A stretch of 64,000 nt of DNA from Balanoglossus misakiensis. Lineage: Eukaryota; Hemichordata. The stretch covers positions 3,844,001 through 3,908,000 of the forward strand of contig CM082594.2 in NCBI GenBank assembly GCA_040954595.2. Reading direction: 5' to 3'. Made by a program: the position numbers and the translations under genes. Below, one piece after another: positions 1-12,946 of this stretch; position 1 is the stretch's first letter, and the number at the start of each line of letters is the position of its first letter. The notes beneath the pieces were generated by a model. It searched no databases. It was not told the DNA's origin and was given only the letters and a program-made list of their open reading frames with translations.

Positions 1-1385
1 GTCACATGACATGACCTCCACTCTAAACCGTCTAGTCACGCGGATCTCGCAGGGTCTCGTGGAGCTCGAAAAATGGTCTATTACACAACTCTGTGGCCGG
101 CCGGGGCAGAAACAAAAACGTGGATGGCTGACGGCCATACGGAAGAACGGATTTGCCCATTGTACTGGCCCATCCCGTGGGATGTGTAATTGTATTTAGC
201 AGATGTGTAATTACACTCAGTTAAACTGATAGCTGATTGAATAAGTCTTTAATACCATTGCCTATTGAATTAGTTTGCCGTGTGATGTCATACCGCCCTC
301 GGTGTAATTATCCATACGGCCCTATGTCTGGAAGCGTTGCGTGTGAATCTTACATATAACCATGCATGCGTCGTGAAATTCAGTGTGACAGAAATTAGTA
401 CAGCGGATGTAATTCTGTAACTTATACTTGACTACAGTGTGCCCGAGTCAATCATAGATCATCAATTATCGATAAATAATACCAAAACAAAAACAGGCTT
501 AAGTATAGTGAAACATTGTCGTACGTTAACACGCTATGGAGAATTAGAATACGCTTGAATAATTAAGAAACGCAGGTTTGAAAGTTGCATTAAGTATGCA
601 TGACTTGTCCAGAGCTGTCACAATACGGCGTGTTGCTTATGCTTTGTATAATAACATTACTTATACATAACCTGCCACCAAGAAAATTATATCCATAAAG
701 CACATGGATCGGTTACAGGCAACCAGGCATGGTAAATCTGTGAAGTTATGATTTATATCTCTCCAGTCCAGTATATCAGGAGTTGTTTTCTTTGTCCTGT
801 CTACTCAAAGTTCCAGCCTTAGTTGTGGCATCCCTGTGCAATTTTCAAGACGTCATCTTATTGCATTCTTTCTGGCCCGACGTTACAAACATACAGCAAT
901 GTTAAAAGCTGCGGCAACGATCGATGCAGTGATCACCTGTTGGTGACCTATCGATGCATCGCAAGTAAACACTAGACCTAATTTATTTTTGGGAGGAGGG
1001 AGAGGGTTCGCCACAAGTATTATTATCAATACACTCGTACATTTCATCCATTGGCACAATTTGTAAAACTGAGATGATGGTGAAAATACCATGAAAAGAT
1101 TATACTACTGATGGCTTTCCCTGTTCTTATCGTGTCTCCATACTAACAAAAACCTCTCTATAGTGGCCAGTCAAGGGACTTTCCTAAACTGGCCTTTATA
1201 GAGAGGTGACCTTTATATAGAGGTTAATTAACACACATGTGAATTGCACAGGGCCACTATATAGAGGTGACCGCTATGTAGGGGTAGCCACTAAGAGGGG
1301 TTTGACTTCATATTTATTCGTGTAAAGTTAACATGCATTTGTGTAACCTTCATTTCAGGGGGAGAATGTATTAAAGCCCCATTAC
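1..1385 (-). other. Start of the receptor's third intron; no exon seen
   Basis: The donor of exon C lies at 1385-1384. From there to the left edge I see no class C seven-helix sequence and no other coding signal. The block holds a short sub-repeat (listed separately) and otherwise unremarkable AT-rich sequence. Confidence 0.6.
1141..1290. repeat. Degenerate sub-repeats around the core TATAGAGGTGACC
   Basis: Several variants of a short phrase occur in about 130 bases: CTATAGTGGCC, TTTATAGAGAGGTGACC, TTATATAGAGGTTAA, CTATATAGAGGTGACC and CTATGTAGGGGT. The spacing is about 20-30 bases. The structure suggests a fragment of an interspersed element with internal repeats. Confidence 0.55.
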
Positions 1386-1509
1386 CAGTCTGGTTTGTGA
1401 TTTCACCCTCAGCACAAGGTACGCACTGGTGGCAGCACTTGGGTTGACCTTTCAACACAGCCCTCCTTGTTCCCGGATGACATGGGATTGCGCACTGAGA
1501 CACCGGTAT
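1386..1509 (-). CDS. Class C GPCR (CaSR-like), exon C: first part of the cysteine-rich linker (NCD3G)
   Basis: The exon is 124 bp, flanked by a T-rich acceptor (CTGTACAG|ATACCG) and a donor (GACTG|GTAATG). It encodes residues 532-572, beginning IPVSQCAIPCHPGTRRAV and including the CC-x2-C-x2-C pattern and GEITNQT. Six of the nine cysteines of the NCD3G domain are visible; the others should be in the next exon. This domain couples flytrap closure to the seven-helix domain. The size and the phase 0/phase 1 borders match what I recall for the penultimate coding exon of vertebrate CaSR genes, which supports the assignment independently of residue identity. No seven-helix sequence occurs between here and the left edge, so the final exon is outside the window. 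Confidence 0.88.
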
Positions 1510-1677
1510 CTGTACAGAAAAAAAAATTGCAGTATATAAATTGTAGGCTTGTATTTTACATGCAGTAGCTAGCGTCAAGTGTTGTTGCATACAAATGAGA
1601 TGAAATCCTCCAAAGAAAATACTCGTTTGCATTCCGACTGTGCGTCATTGTCATAGTTCACAGAAATCCTACTAATT

Positions 1678-1727
<50 letters not shown>

Positions 1728-2685
1728 CAGTAAAATGTGGCTGTACGTGTTGCGTTAACTTTACTATTAATAAAGACGGATTTTCAGAAAATCCAAAGAT
1801 TGAGAGGGGTCACATTTTATCCACACGCACAGACACCTGATTGAATTGATAACACCCCGCAATCATATTTCGGGATTTTAGACGTTCATTTTTCGTAAAA
1901 TTCAATTCGACGCAGACATTCCTTGCATGTGACATTAAATCCTTTCGGTTGCGAACAAATCATCAAGATGGTTTGTACAAATGAGAACGATAAAGTACAG
2001 AGCTTTGTGCGAAAATGTGAGAAACCAGAACAAGCAAATCGCCCATATTTTCCAGACAATGGCATTTCCAAAACGTCAAATCAATCAAGTTTTCACAATA
2101 GAATCGTTAATATTCCCCACACGTTTTCGTATTACCGCAACCTGTTTTATTCACATATCTTTCATGGGGAAGACGTGAAGTTTCAATTTATGTCTAGATT
2201 ATAAATTCTAATAATGCATATAGGTCCAGGCTGTGACCATAATATACCTCTGCCCTTTGATGTTTTTGTAAGTACCCGTTTTGTGCACGAGCCTTACCAA
2301 TATGTTAGTCAGTAATGTGGTTTACAGTTTGCTGGTTTACCTTATACATGCATCTCGACATAGCAAGTCTTTCTATTGGATTTTTTTTTATTTAAAGGGG
2401 GAGTCGTCCGAACTGTGCAAGTGCAACTTCTTTGTTGATAAACACAGCATTAGCAATGTTTAGGAGCCAACCGACGCATGTTATATCAAATTAGATTGGA
2501 AATGTGAAGTAACAATGCATTGTTTGCCATAATGTACATTGTAGCAGTTAGACTTTGCGCCCACAGCCACAGACAGGACAACAACCACCTTTTAAAGCAA
2601 AAACTAATATTTTTTGCATGGTCCTGAAAAACTTAAACTTCTACATCTAACCGTGGATAGTAACGCTTACGTTTGTTGCACTTAC
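1510..2685 (-). other. Receptor intron 2 (1,176 bp)
   Basis: The intron is bounded by GTAAGT at 2685 and CTGTACAG at 1510, read on the minus strand. It contains the (GA)n tract at 1681-1724. Short open frames inside it show no family similarity. Confidence 0.8.
1681..1724. repeat. (GA)22 dinucleotide microsatellite
   Basis: An uninterrupted run of GA lies inside receptor intron 2, about 170 bases from the exon C acceptor on the intron side. Confidence 0.97.
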
Positions 2686-3413
2686 TTCACGAGAGAAGTC
2701 ATTCCAAATGATCTTGCTGTCGTTGAGTCTTAATTTTGGCCCGTCCGTAATGCGATGGTCATAGTAACCGATTGGTACCAGGTTGATTTCTCGGGTATCT
2801 TTGTCGATTTGCCAGTTGACCAGATGGTACATGCCCAGACCGTCGCCGTTCTTGGTGAACTTAAATGGTTGGCCGGATGTCGCGTCGTCGAACGTCACGT
2901 TCAAAAGGTAGCGCAACAGTTGCCACGGTTGCAGGGCGTGTATGTCGGGGCAGTGACCGTCTGCTAGCAACCCGGAGCCGTTCTTGCATTTATGTATGTT
3001 GTCCAGAGCGGTGGCGATTGACAGTACAGCTAGGTAAACATTGTAAGCCACCCGGAAATTGGACTCCCGATACATGGCGAACTCGGACAACTTGGCGTTC
3101 GGCGGACAGACGGCCGAGTAGTGAGTTGTGTCGTAATGCTTATTGCCCAACATGCCGTGAAAAATAGTCCCCTGGCCTTTAATACTGCTCTTCCCCGTCA
3201 AGCTGCAGTGAAACGTGTTTTCCCACATCTCTGACAAAAATGGATTCTCCCTGGCGTACTTGCTCGTCGGGGAGAGCGTCGCCAGGTGTTGCGAAAATCC
3301 GGGTATCTTGCCCTCCATCAAAAGAACACCGATGGTGCCGTCCACGACCCTTGACCCCTGTTCGGCCACGTCCCCGTTGTCGCCCCAAGACTCGCACGCG
3401 ACCCACAGTCGAT
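2686..3413 (-). CDS. Class C GPCR (CaSR-like), exon B: rest of the Venus-flytrap domain
   Basis: This exon continues the receptor as residues 289-531. The acceptor is a pyrimidine-rich tract ending TTTTCAG|ATCGACTG. The split codon G|AT gives Asp, so the join reads NVT-D-RLWVACESW, matching the NITG-x-WLASEAW region of class C receptors. Family blocks include AYNVYLAVLSIATALDNI, then PWQLLRYLLNVTF and YHLVNWQI, and near the end KIIWNDFSRE, the strand leading into the cysteine-rich linker. Several N-x-S/T sites suggest glycosylation. The exon is 728 bp and ends GTGAA|GTAAGT in phase 0. The open frame runs past both splice sites, but that extra sequence has no family similarity. Exons A and B lie 42.9 kb apart, so a gene finder with a short intron limit would call two genes. 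Confidence 0.9.
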
Positions 3414-6400
3414 CTGAAAATAGAAAACGTACGTGCATGAGTTTGGATTCCATAGGTGATAGATTTCCTAGCACACAACACCCCCGTGCATGGGTGTGAT
3501 GTGAACTCGTACATGTATAAACCGCAGATTCTTTTGGACCCGAACAGGTTGTTGTGTTAATTAATATTCGAAACACTCAGAGTTATCTCAGGTTGCAATA
3601 AATATATTCATTCACTCAAAATCCTCAATTGATTAAGACCGTCTCCACGCTCCTGGAGACCATGCCACGACGGAATACTAACACGATTCGTGTTATTGAT
3701 TTTCAAAAACAGTGACAGTTTTACTCTCTGCCAAAGTACTTATTCACAAAGCTGGAAAGGCAAACCCCGAGTGCACAGGCGTCTTCAAACATTTCTCTTG
3801 TGCAGTATATGTGCCAATACAGTAAAGGTCATTTGTCCTCGCCAGCGCTGTAAAACTTTCGATTATATTGGCAGTACTCTTTCAAAAATGGCATTTGACT
3901 AATCTCGACTGTTAAAAAAATCATTACAGGGCCTACAGCGATTGTATCAATATGAATTGACTTTTCCATATGGTGTTATCGTGCCCACAATCAGTCATTT
4001 GTCTCCTTCACTCAACGCATTTTTGTGTATTACCACCTTCCCCTGGGAAAAACCCAAAGAGGCAGCCTTAGGCAACGCACCATGAGGCGCTATCAGCATC
4101 TTTGCGCAGTATTTACCCGGATCCGTTCCACTGAATGAACAAACAGTGATCTCTGAGCCAAGCTAAATTTTAAAAAATAAGGCATTTCCTTGTGAAAATG
4201 CCCAGGGGTCATCGGAGGCTGTCAGAGGTTAAAGGTCGCGTGATTCAATTACCCACCCGCCGCACTGACAAGACCGCGCGATAACACGGGGTTTAATCTC
4301 AATAGCCAGATGATAATATCGGTGTACGTAAAGCTCCTTTCAACACCGGCGTTTCCTGCCACTAAAGTTCACAGTCCAGACAGCGACTGCACATTCCGCA
4401 ATAATATTCATATTTCGAGACGGCTGACACACTGTTCACATACGAAGATAACACACAAAGGCACACAGCATGGCGGAATCGGACGTTGCGATTTCATATT
4501 TCGAAATCACTCAATATCTACCACAGTCTTTCATCGCTATAGTTACAGTAGAGGAAGAAAGGCCCTTCCTTCTGCGACCTCATCGAAAGGTCAAAGTAAT
4601 CTGCATAAATGTTAAAAGCAATTTCATGTTTTGAATGAAACAATTTGTGTTTGTATAAGTATGATCTCTTTGGCGCTAGTCTTCCACAATAAGATTGGTG
4701 TGTATTACCATTGATTATCTGAATATCGTCATAACAAAAAATCAAATACTACAGAGAGATACGTCGTATCAACAAATATATCTAATCAACTGATATTGAA
4801 AAGAGCAAAACTAATAAACCTGGACTTATTGAAAAAATATAACGGCCCTGTTTCTTAGTGGTAGCTACATATAGGTATTTCTTTACATTTCGAAGAAATG
4901 AATGTAGCACAATTATTTCTTGGAACATAATTTGTGATAAGGTGAGCGTTAACACATTACCGAGACTCTTAATTCATACTACCTTGAAGTTCATTAAAAG
5001 AACTAAAAGTGTAATTTCATTGCATGTTTGCCTAATCCGGGCCACACATGTTTGGCTATATGTCATGGCGTGTTAACTGGCTAACTTCCTAGATTCTGTT
5101 CCAACGATAATTTATTAACAGGTAAAACAAAGTTACATTTAGTTTGATATAGTTTATCTTCATTTTAAAGATCTATTTGGTTGATGTAATGTAGGGTAAT
5201 TTGCATAATTACTTTTGTCAAATGTCCAATATCTCAAGAATTACTTTACCTTATTTTATGAGTCTCTGCAAACAATTTGCTCACATTTTATTACTATGGT
5301 AAATTTGGTTGAGCATGGCCCGCTGATTATTAGAATTATTATAACTATTAGAATTATTATAACTGAGCAATGTATCAAAACTGACTGATTGAATTTGGTC
5401 TAGATTTAAAGATATCTTGAAAATGTAGGGAAGATTTGATGCATGTGACATACTGACTATATTTCCATTTGCATAGTCAAGTTATGATATGCAATTTGTC
5501 ATATATCAAAATGACAGTGCCGAATTTGATTAAACTTCAAACACATACATTGGTAATGATCGTATTTTCTTATGGTGATGATTTGAATGTATGCTTGTTA
5601 TTAATGACATATATTTATTGCGCGCAATTGCACCGATATCAATCAAGTTTCAGGGGTACATTATGGGGATTGTAATGTTTCTTTATATTGAAATTTTGTT
5701 GAGAGTGACAAAACGATTATTATCAGATTTGTATATTTAGGATTATAGTGTTTATGCTTCATATCGGGACTGATAGCACCGATTGCTCCAATCTTTAGAT
5801 CTTACTTTCCTCACCAATATCAGAATGTATTGATGTAAGTCCAATGCATACTTATTTTTTGAGGGAATGCTTGTAGATACGACGCATTGTAAACGCCACT
5901 GAACAACAGCAGTGGATAAGCATCGTGTCGTATCGTATAGTACCTTAAAACGTTAGCAGCATGGACATTTCACCGTCAAAGTCCGGCGTTCACCAGAACT
6001 ACAAATACTGGCTGGTTGGCGGTGATATCGAATCACGTCGTGAAATGTCCTGAAGTGCATAAGCCATTTGCGTGAGATTTGCTGCCTTTTTCGGTTTTGA
6101 CGCTGGTTACAAAACTGAATCAAAACACGCCTTCCTGGCGAGCACAGTATTTCCTTTGATTTGTGTCATTCTATGATCAAATTTTATTCCCCCACCGGAG
6201 GCTCTTTAGTTTCAAATCAGTTTATCCCGACAGAAAGTGTCCAGCTAGCACAGTTCACAAATTGCATTAAACTCATAATATTTCACAGAAAGGGTTATTT
6301 TATTACGCAAGGAAAGATAACGATATTAACGTCGCATGGTGGCCTTAGTCTTTTATAGCATAAAATACCGGCTGATGGAGTTGTTCAAGTTTAATCTGGT

Positions 6401-6640
6401 AGTACACTTCATAACTGCGAATAACCAGGCGTTGATGCAATTTATGTCCTATATAATGAAGTTGCCATGTTCAATACATACTTTTCACTGACAGACAAAG
6501 CTTGAAGTATTGGGTTTTGTAAGAAGACACCAGGCAGTCACATACTGGAGGCTATATATTAACAGAGTTTCTCTGTCGGGGGACTTTGTAATTGCATGAT
6601 TCGGGCAGTGGTTCTTATCCGTGATAACCGGGGTGTTAGG

Positions 6641-6752
6641 GAGCTTTCATTTATAATGGGAGGGGGTGGGCCGGAGGAATCGGGACAGGGTCACATATTA
6701 AAATGACCGACCCAAATTTTCTACCCCCACCCTCCAAAATAAATGAAAGCTC
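6641..6752. mobile_element. 112-bp foldback (MITE-like) with G-rich arms
   Basis: Perfect 14-bp terminal inverted repeats (GAGCTTTCATTTAT at 6641-6654, its complement at 6739-6752) continue inward into an imperfect G-rich/C-rich pair (GGGAGGGGGTGGG against CCCCCACCCTCC). No clear target duplication was seen. The design, a simple terminus followed by G-runs, recalls the larger element at 57859-58588. Confidence 0.7.
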
Positions 6753-7741
6753 TGATGAAACCATCGCTTCCTCTAACTTCAATCGTGATGTCACACCGAC
6801 TCCACATTATTACGCCCCCGTTGCATGGGAATGAACTCGTCACTGGCTTTCTGAGAAAGTACATGGCTAATATCGAGAAACCGCTGTGTTTTTAATCAAT
6901 CTTGACTTCAAAACCCCAACAGCTTGCTGAGCCCTTCCTGGGGTAGCTCATTAATAGCGCGATGCGCACATTCTTCATAGCACACTATAATACACCGTTT
7001 TCTGACAGAAAAAGGTTGTTGACAACATAAGTGTTATAGATTCCCAGGTATACTAATATGCTGGCCGTTCGAAACAAAACTTCATCCATGATTTTATTTT
7101 TAATTTTCGAAGGAGAAAAGAGACACCATTGACCACATATCACTCAAATTATTATGATCCCCTTAAAAGGAACACTTTTTCTTAATGACAAAGTAATTGA
7201 TACATGTTGCAAACTGTGAGAATGAATAGGCGCTTATTACTGATAACTGAATGGCGCCATATATCTCTGACAACGATACGGAATGCATCGCTCATAATTT
7301 GACGACAAAGAGCAACGGTTTCATTGTGTTATTGTATCCGAGATGTATGGTCTTCTGGGAATTTGCGGGAGAGGCACGGTACGGCTGGGTGATCGATTTT
7401 CTAACAATACAACGTTGTATAATACATGTAATTTCCTGTATTACATCACTTCGTCAAAGCATGAACAGCTGCTGAAATTCCTTACATAATACCGTCTCGC
7501 ACCTGTTCTAACTCCCAACGGCTCATCGATAGCTTGAAGAATTGCTTGGCAACCGTGCACAGGTAAAGAAAGTGGTTGAGCGGCTAAAGCAAAACATGTT
7601 GCATCATCCTTCGACGAAGTGCTCATGCGCTGAAATGCTCTAGAAGTAATCCCGTATTACAGAATACATCCTTGGTTGTTCTCTCATTTTCAACTCGTGT
7701 CGGTTGCTCGGGCAGCTCCAAATTACTGCCATGAATTCTGG

Positions 7742-8075
7742 CTACCTGAAATAGGTTTTTACTTTGTGCTAGGGGGTCAAATCACATTATAATAATTGCA
7801 TTCTGGGTAAAAGGTCGACAACTCACTGTAGTAAGAGTTTGAAGAAATGATATGTTAATTGTATTTCATGACTTCCTTTGATCAACATTTTGCAGTTAGC
7901 ATACTAAACTCATTCAACGTATTTCACATTTTGTCACTTTTTCGGTTTCATAATGATCCAATTAGCTTATGAACTTCCATTTCTTAAACATGGTAAAGAT
8001 CGGCCATCTTGAAATTGTGTCGACCATATGAGATTTTCATCACTCACCTAGGTGGCAGAAACCTATTTTAGGTAG
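7742..8075. mobile_element. 334-bp MITE-like element, copy 1
   Basis: The termini CTACCTGAAATAGGTTTTT (7742-7760) and the complement of 8057-8075 match at 17 of 19 positions. The interior (from GTGCTAGGGGGTCAAATC on) recurs in the same orientation at 10887-11210. No open frame is present, so this would be non-autonomous. No target duplication is evident. Confidence 0.75.
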
Positions 8076-10886
8076 TGAGAATTATTTTAATAGAAAATGT
8101 CACTGTCCATCACTTCCATTTTTTTCTAAATACTTATGACATTTCATTTTAGAGATAAGTACCCGTCCGTCTTATCTAATAGACAAATCTTAATGCAATT
8201 TTTGTCGTTAATTTGAGTTTCCATCACTCTCGAGGGATAACTGCAAAGCGTGGGGAGAAATGTTTGCCGCAATATTGTTTCCGATTCACTTATTGTGTTA
8301 ATTGAACTGATAACTCCAAAGTAATTATCCCACTCAAATTCCATACAGATGGCACGAGTGAACAATCTATGGGGGCGTTTAATGCTGCTTCCCACACTGG
8401 GACTGGCTAAGGTTTGGCGTTGTCCCACAAGAATATTCGCTGGAGAGTCTTGCTAACTCAAACTTATCTTAGCATGACTGATGTCAGAAATGGAACTTTG
8501 CGGGTAAAATACTTAATGAAGGTATGTTTATCTGAAAGATCTGTGAACAGCTCTTGCGCTTTTACCCGCGATAGAACTGACATCAAAGTGGAACTTTAGT
8601 TTAACTATCTCTGTGTATTGGCGGTCAAGTTTTTGTTTTAATCAACTTTTACTCAAGGAAAACTTGTACGCACTGCTCATGTAATAAGATCATTACCACA
8701 TGAAGGCCACCAGAGAGTAGAGGAAAGAGATTTCAATCCGGATTTCAAGGTTAACTTGTAATAAACTGATGAAGTGAAGTGATAAGAGGAACTTGAACGA
8801 AAAGTGACTATTCCAAGGAAATTGCAAACTATAATTAGAAGACTTACATCGCCAAAAACGTATGCTCTCAATCTTTCTGTGCCAACTGGGAATGGCCGGT
8901 TGACCAATGTCTTTAATTAATGTTACAATGCCTTGACTTCCACTAGGACCTTGAGCACTACCTTGAATAGATCTCCAGTCTAGTCCGAGTGTGTTTGATC
9001 TGTCAAAGAACTGCACTGAAGCATCACTTCAGTGTTTATTAATTCCATGGTACTATGGAGTTAGAATGTAGCAGTGCCCTAGCGAGTTGATCTGGGCAAG
9101 ATTTCTGGGCTTACCGAAGACCACCTAACTGACCTGGCAAAAATTCAACTGAACGTTATTTGAATACAACATATACATATAATTCTCACATGTCGCGCAA
9201 ATATAAACGAACTTCATAGTAATATCGATTGACTTAAACAGAAAGAGCAATCTCTTTATTCCTACAGTTTGTCGCCATGGTGGCGGAAGGTCGGGTTAGC
9301 TCGTACTTTTGGTTGATATATGGTCGAAATGTTTCTAGGTGAACTGCCGACATGTATATTGCCACAAATCTTGACAGGAGATGATTGTTACTTGATTAGA
9401 TGCACTCGAGAACTTGAAATAGCATCAGTCTGTCAATTCAGATCGTGCGAATTAAGCACCGAAGCCAGTCTGATCGTATTATCGGTGATAATACACTTTT
9501 GATTAATAGATTAGTGTCGATTCCTCGATTTACGACATGCAGTATCGTTTGGAAACACGGTGGCAGGGTTTGCTACATTGCAAAAATGAAATTATCTAAC
9601 ACAACACAAAAAATAAGTGTTTTTTTTTACTTTCATCGCGTGTGACAGAACTAGCGAAGCGTCGACTTCACGTCTGGCACTATCCGTTGATAGTTTATAC
9701 ACCAAGTTTGTATACTCAATTTTGTGTTTGTTTAAAATCGTAAGATGATTCGTGTTAAATAGATGACACATTCAATTTGATAGTTCACGAAATCTCAAGG
9801 CGTCGGGCGTGTAATATTCGCTCTAAATCACAGAAGCGCCATCACGTCTGCTACTACGCGCGTAGTGGGTGTGCTCTGCAAATTAGGGCGTCGAAAACGG
9901 ACCACGTCGCTCGATGCCGCACTTACACAGGCTACTTGGAGGTGAAGGTCCTAATTTGAGAGATGTGATTTTGGTACTTGGAGCCAATATCGGTGGTTCA
10001 AAACCCTGTACTTTATTTCCCTGTATAATCATAGTCATTACATGTTACATCCAGCAGTAATTTCCCCAGGCACATATACTTCTTAAGTAGATTTACTAGT
10101 CTGGTAGCGTTGAGGGAACTTGTTCGCCACGTGTCTGGTGTTAGTGGTTGTTGCCGATGGCGTCTCTCCGCGTTACACTCGATGCTAAGTCCGAGCCAGA
10201 ACACAACATATAATTGCAATACACTGCTTGTCGGGTTTTCTTTTTCTTTCCTGAGAGTCGATAGAGTACAAGGTGTCTAGTGTGTGTAATTAATTTTTCG
10301 TCCCCTTTGCAGTTAAGCGTAATCCCTCCACGTGCATTAGCCGACCGATCGAATGTATTGGATGATACACACCGTCTCCTCTTGTGTTTCCAAGGTGAAT
10401 TTTTACTGAAGATGCACACATGGACATGCAGCAGCGACTGTGTCACTTTATCTCACCACCTTTGCTTTCAGTATGACCCCGAGGTCGCAGCTTTTCGCAA
10501 CTTTGTCGACCCCCCGGGGAGAGAGAACTGATAAGCCCTTGAATACTCAACGGACACGGCACCATGATTAATTGCCGTTCGCTGCTCTTTACATTAGGAA
10601 TAGGAAGACAGGCAACTAGAATAATGACTTTTCATTTAGCGCTAAACGGCCGCGCATTAAGAGGTTAAATAAGTCGGCGACACTAAAATTGAGACCCACA
10701 CCAGGCAATGATCGCAAAAATAGCCACAGAGAGACTCTTAAACCACTGTCTGTTAACCTCCTTTGCCAGCACCATCTAATCTATGACAAAGTCACATTGC
10801 TGGAAATAACTGACGGTCTAGGTCAGTCTCATTCCAACGGAAACGATATTTTGTATCACGGCAAGAAGTAAAAACACATAACGAGA

Positions 10887-11210
10887 TGTGCTAGGGGGTC
10901 AAATCACATTATAATTATTGCATTCTGGGTAAAAGGTCGACAACTCACTTTAGTAAGACATCGAAGAAATAATATGTTAACTGCATTTCATGACTTCCTT
11001 TGATCTAAAATCGTAGTAAACTTACTAGTATTCAACTTTTTTTTCAAATTTTGTTATTGTTTCTGTTACAAAGTTTCAATATGACCCAGTTTCACTTTAG
11101 TTTATGAACTTCCTGTTCTTGAACATGGCAAAAATCGGCCATCTTGTTATTGTGTCGACCATATGAGATTTTTATCACTCACCTAGGTAGCAAAAACCTA
11201 TTTAAGGTAT
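10887..11210. mobile_element. MITE-like element, copy 2 lacking the left terminus
   Basis: This copy is similar to 7765-8075 over its whole length, starting TGTGCTAGGGGGTC and ending in a variant of the right terminus (AAACCTATTTAAGGTA). The left inverted repeat is absent. That suggests a truncated or differently bounded copy. The two copies lie 3.1 kb apart in the same orientation. Confidence 0.75.
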
Positions 11211-12042
11211 GGAGAATTGACATAACTGCCATGGCAATACAGAGGTCTCACCAATGGTGCAGACATACTATACCCACACTGTTTGTGACAAACTAAGACA
11301 AGTTGGGGGATAGTTTAATAAACCAGTCACACGGCAACTGCAAATATCCGCTAAGTGGCTTAGTTTATATGGTACCTCCCAGGGTATACGGCAATAGATC
11401 TGAGCTGCAGAGACCTTTTGGGCAAGTGTAGTCCTTCGCCGTTTTCTGTGTGATACTATACATAAGGTGGCGGTATCTTTGAAGATTGCATCGTGTGCAG
11501 GGGAAACTGTTACCGATGAAAGATCGACAAAGAGAATTAAACTTTTCGGCTGATATCACCTCAAGAAAAACACAACATAGCTTTCTGAACAACACAGAAA
11601 GATGCAAAACGGTCCTTTCGGTGATGGTTACAAAGATATTCTCCCCACGAACATCTGTCTGAATTGCCATCGTCTGTGTCCAAAGAGAGATCTTGTAAAC
11701 AATAATTAACAGTCGCTTCCAGCGCAAAGCGTCACTAAATTCCAATTGAATGCAGCCATCTCGGAATCAAAACAGCTTCACAGATCGGAGCATTGATCGC
11801 TGTGGATTAGTGTACAGAGGACTTCACAAGTTTTAAAGCGTTTTCGCTCAAGAAAAGTGAGTTTATTGATTTATCGGGCGTGCAATGCCTCGTTAATGTC
11901 ATATCTGAAAGCGCTGCACTTTCGATTGTTGCTCATTAGTCCTATCAGGGCGAGACGTTACATGTTACAAGGAATACATAACGTCGACAGGCGACGGCTT
12001 TGGATTGGAATATGGGCGACACCTCCCGCCACATCACCATAA

Positions 12043-12327
12043 GGCCAATAAAAATATATGCTGTTCCGAGTACAGGTTTTTCAAAATTAGGGTAGGTATG
12101 CAGACAGGGAATTTTTTTTATTTTGCATGTTTTATATCTTTGGCCGCCGTAATGTAGAAGAATGACGTCATAGTTCATGCGTGATTCTCGCAATTTGCAT
12201 ACATTTTGTATATTTGCCATCGTTATTCTTACTTGCGGTTTACGAAGCTCTAAAAAGTTTAGGGTCGGCGGGCTAAAATTAGGGTAGGTCGGGTAATCGG
12301 AACAGCACATATTTTTTTTATTTGGCC
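12043..12327. mobile_element. 285-bp MITE-like element with GGCCAATAAAAATAT termini
   Basis: The left end begins GGCCAATAAAAATATATGCT and continues GTTCCGAGTAC. The right end is its approximate complement, ending GTGCTGTTCCGATTAC when read inward on the minus strand. The interior carries AAAATTAGGGTAGG twice (about 12083 and 12276). It has no coding capacity. Target duplication was not resolved. Confidence 0.7.
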
Positions 12328-12768
12328 TGACGGGAAGAAGCCACACCGTAGTGTTGCAAACGACATGCAAGCCTGAAAGTAACGCGCGCATATGAAAATT
12401 GCCGACATTCAGAAAGGGGTCTCACAATTACCATCACATCATACCCAGTGCAGCGTGATGATTCACACTTAATATAAATAACTGAAGAATTCTGTCACGT
12501 GAAAACATCTATCTGACACGAACACTGTAGAAGGCATTCGCGTTATCTTGCTGGCCGTTGTCATGAGAATATTAACCAAGTATTAAATAATCCCCGACGG
12601 GAAACTCGATTCGGTAATTTTTTTATTTCATATATATCGCATGTGGCATCATGAAAAGGATCCGATTTTCTTTTCGCTGATGACATTTAACCACTTCTTG
12701 TCGCCTTGACAACAAAATATCGCATTTTTATTATTTTGTTGAGGTTTGTCTACCAGTGTTCAATTTCC

Positions 12769-12946
12769 ATGTATGTATGTATGTATGTATGTATGTATGT
12801 ATGTATGTATGTATGTATGTATGTATGTATGTATGTATGTATGTATGTATGTATGTATGTATGTATGTATGTATGCATGTATGCATGTATGTATGTATGT
12901 ATGTATGTATGTATGTATGTATGTATGTATGTATGTATGTATGTAT
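12769..12946. repeat. (ATGT)n microsatellite with two ATGC variant units
   Basis: About 44 tetranucleotide units lie here, interrupted by ATGC at 12873-12876 and 12881-12884. The Met-Tyr-Val-Cys and Thr-Tyr-Ile-His open frames across it are repeat artefacts. Confidence 0.97.

Noticed and set aside
883-1092. 69-codon minus-strand frame downstream of receptor exon C, considered as the seven-helix exon
   Set aside because: It has one hydrophobic segment only and none of the class C seven-helix motifs.
3179-3514. 111-codon minus-strand frame over receptor exon B, and plus-strand frames at the same place
   Set aside because: They are shadows of the receptor exon; the exon frame itself has clear family similarity and valid splice sites.
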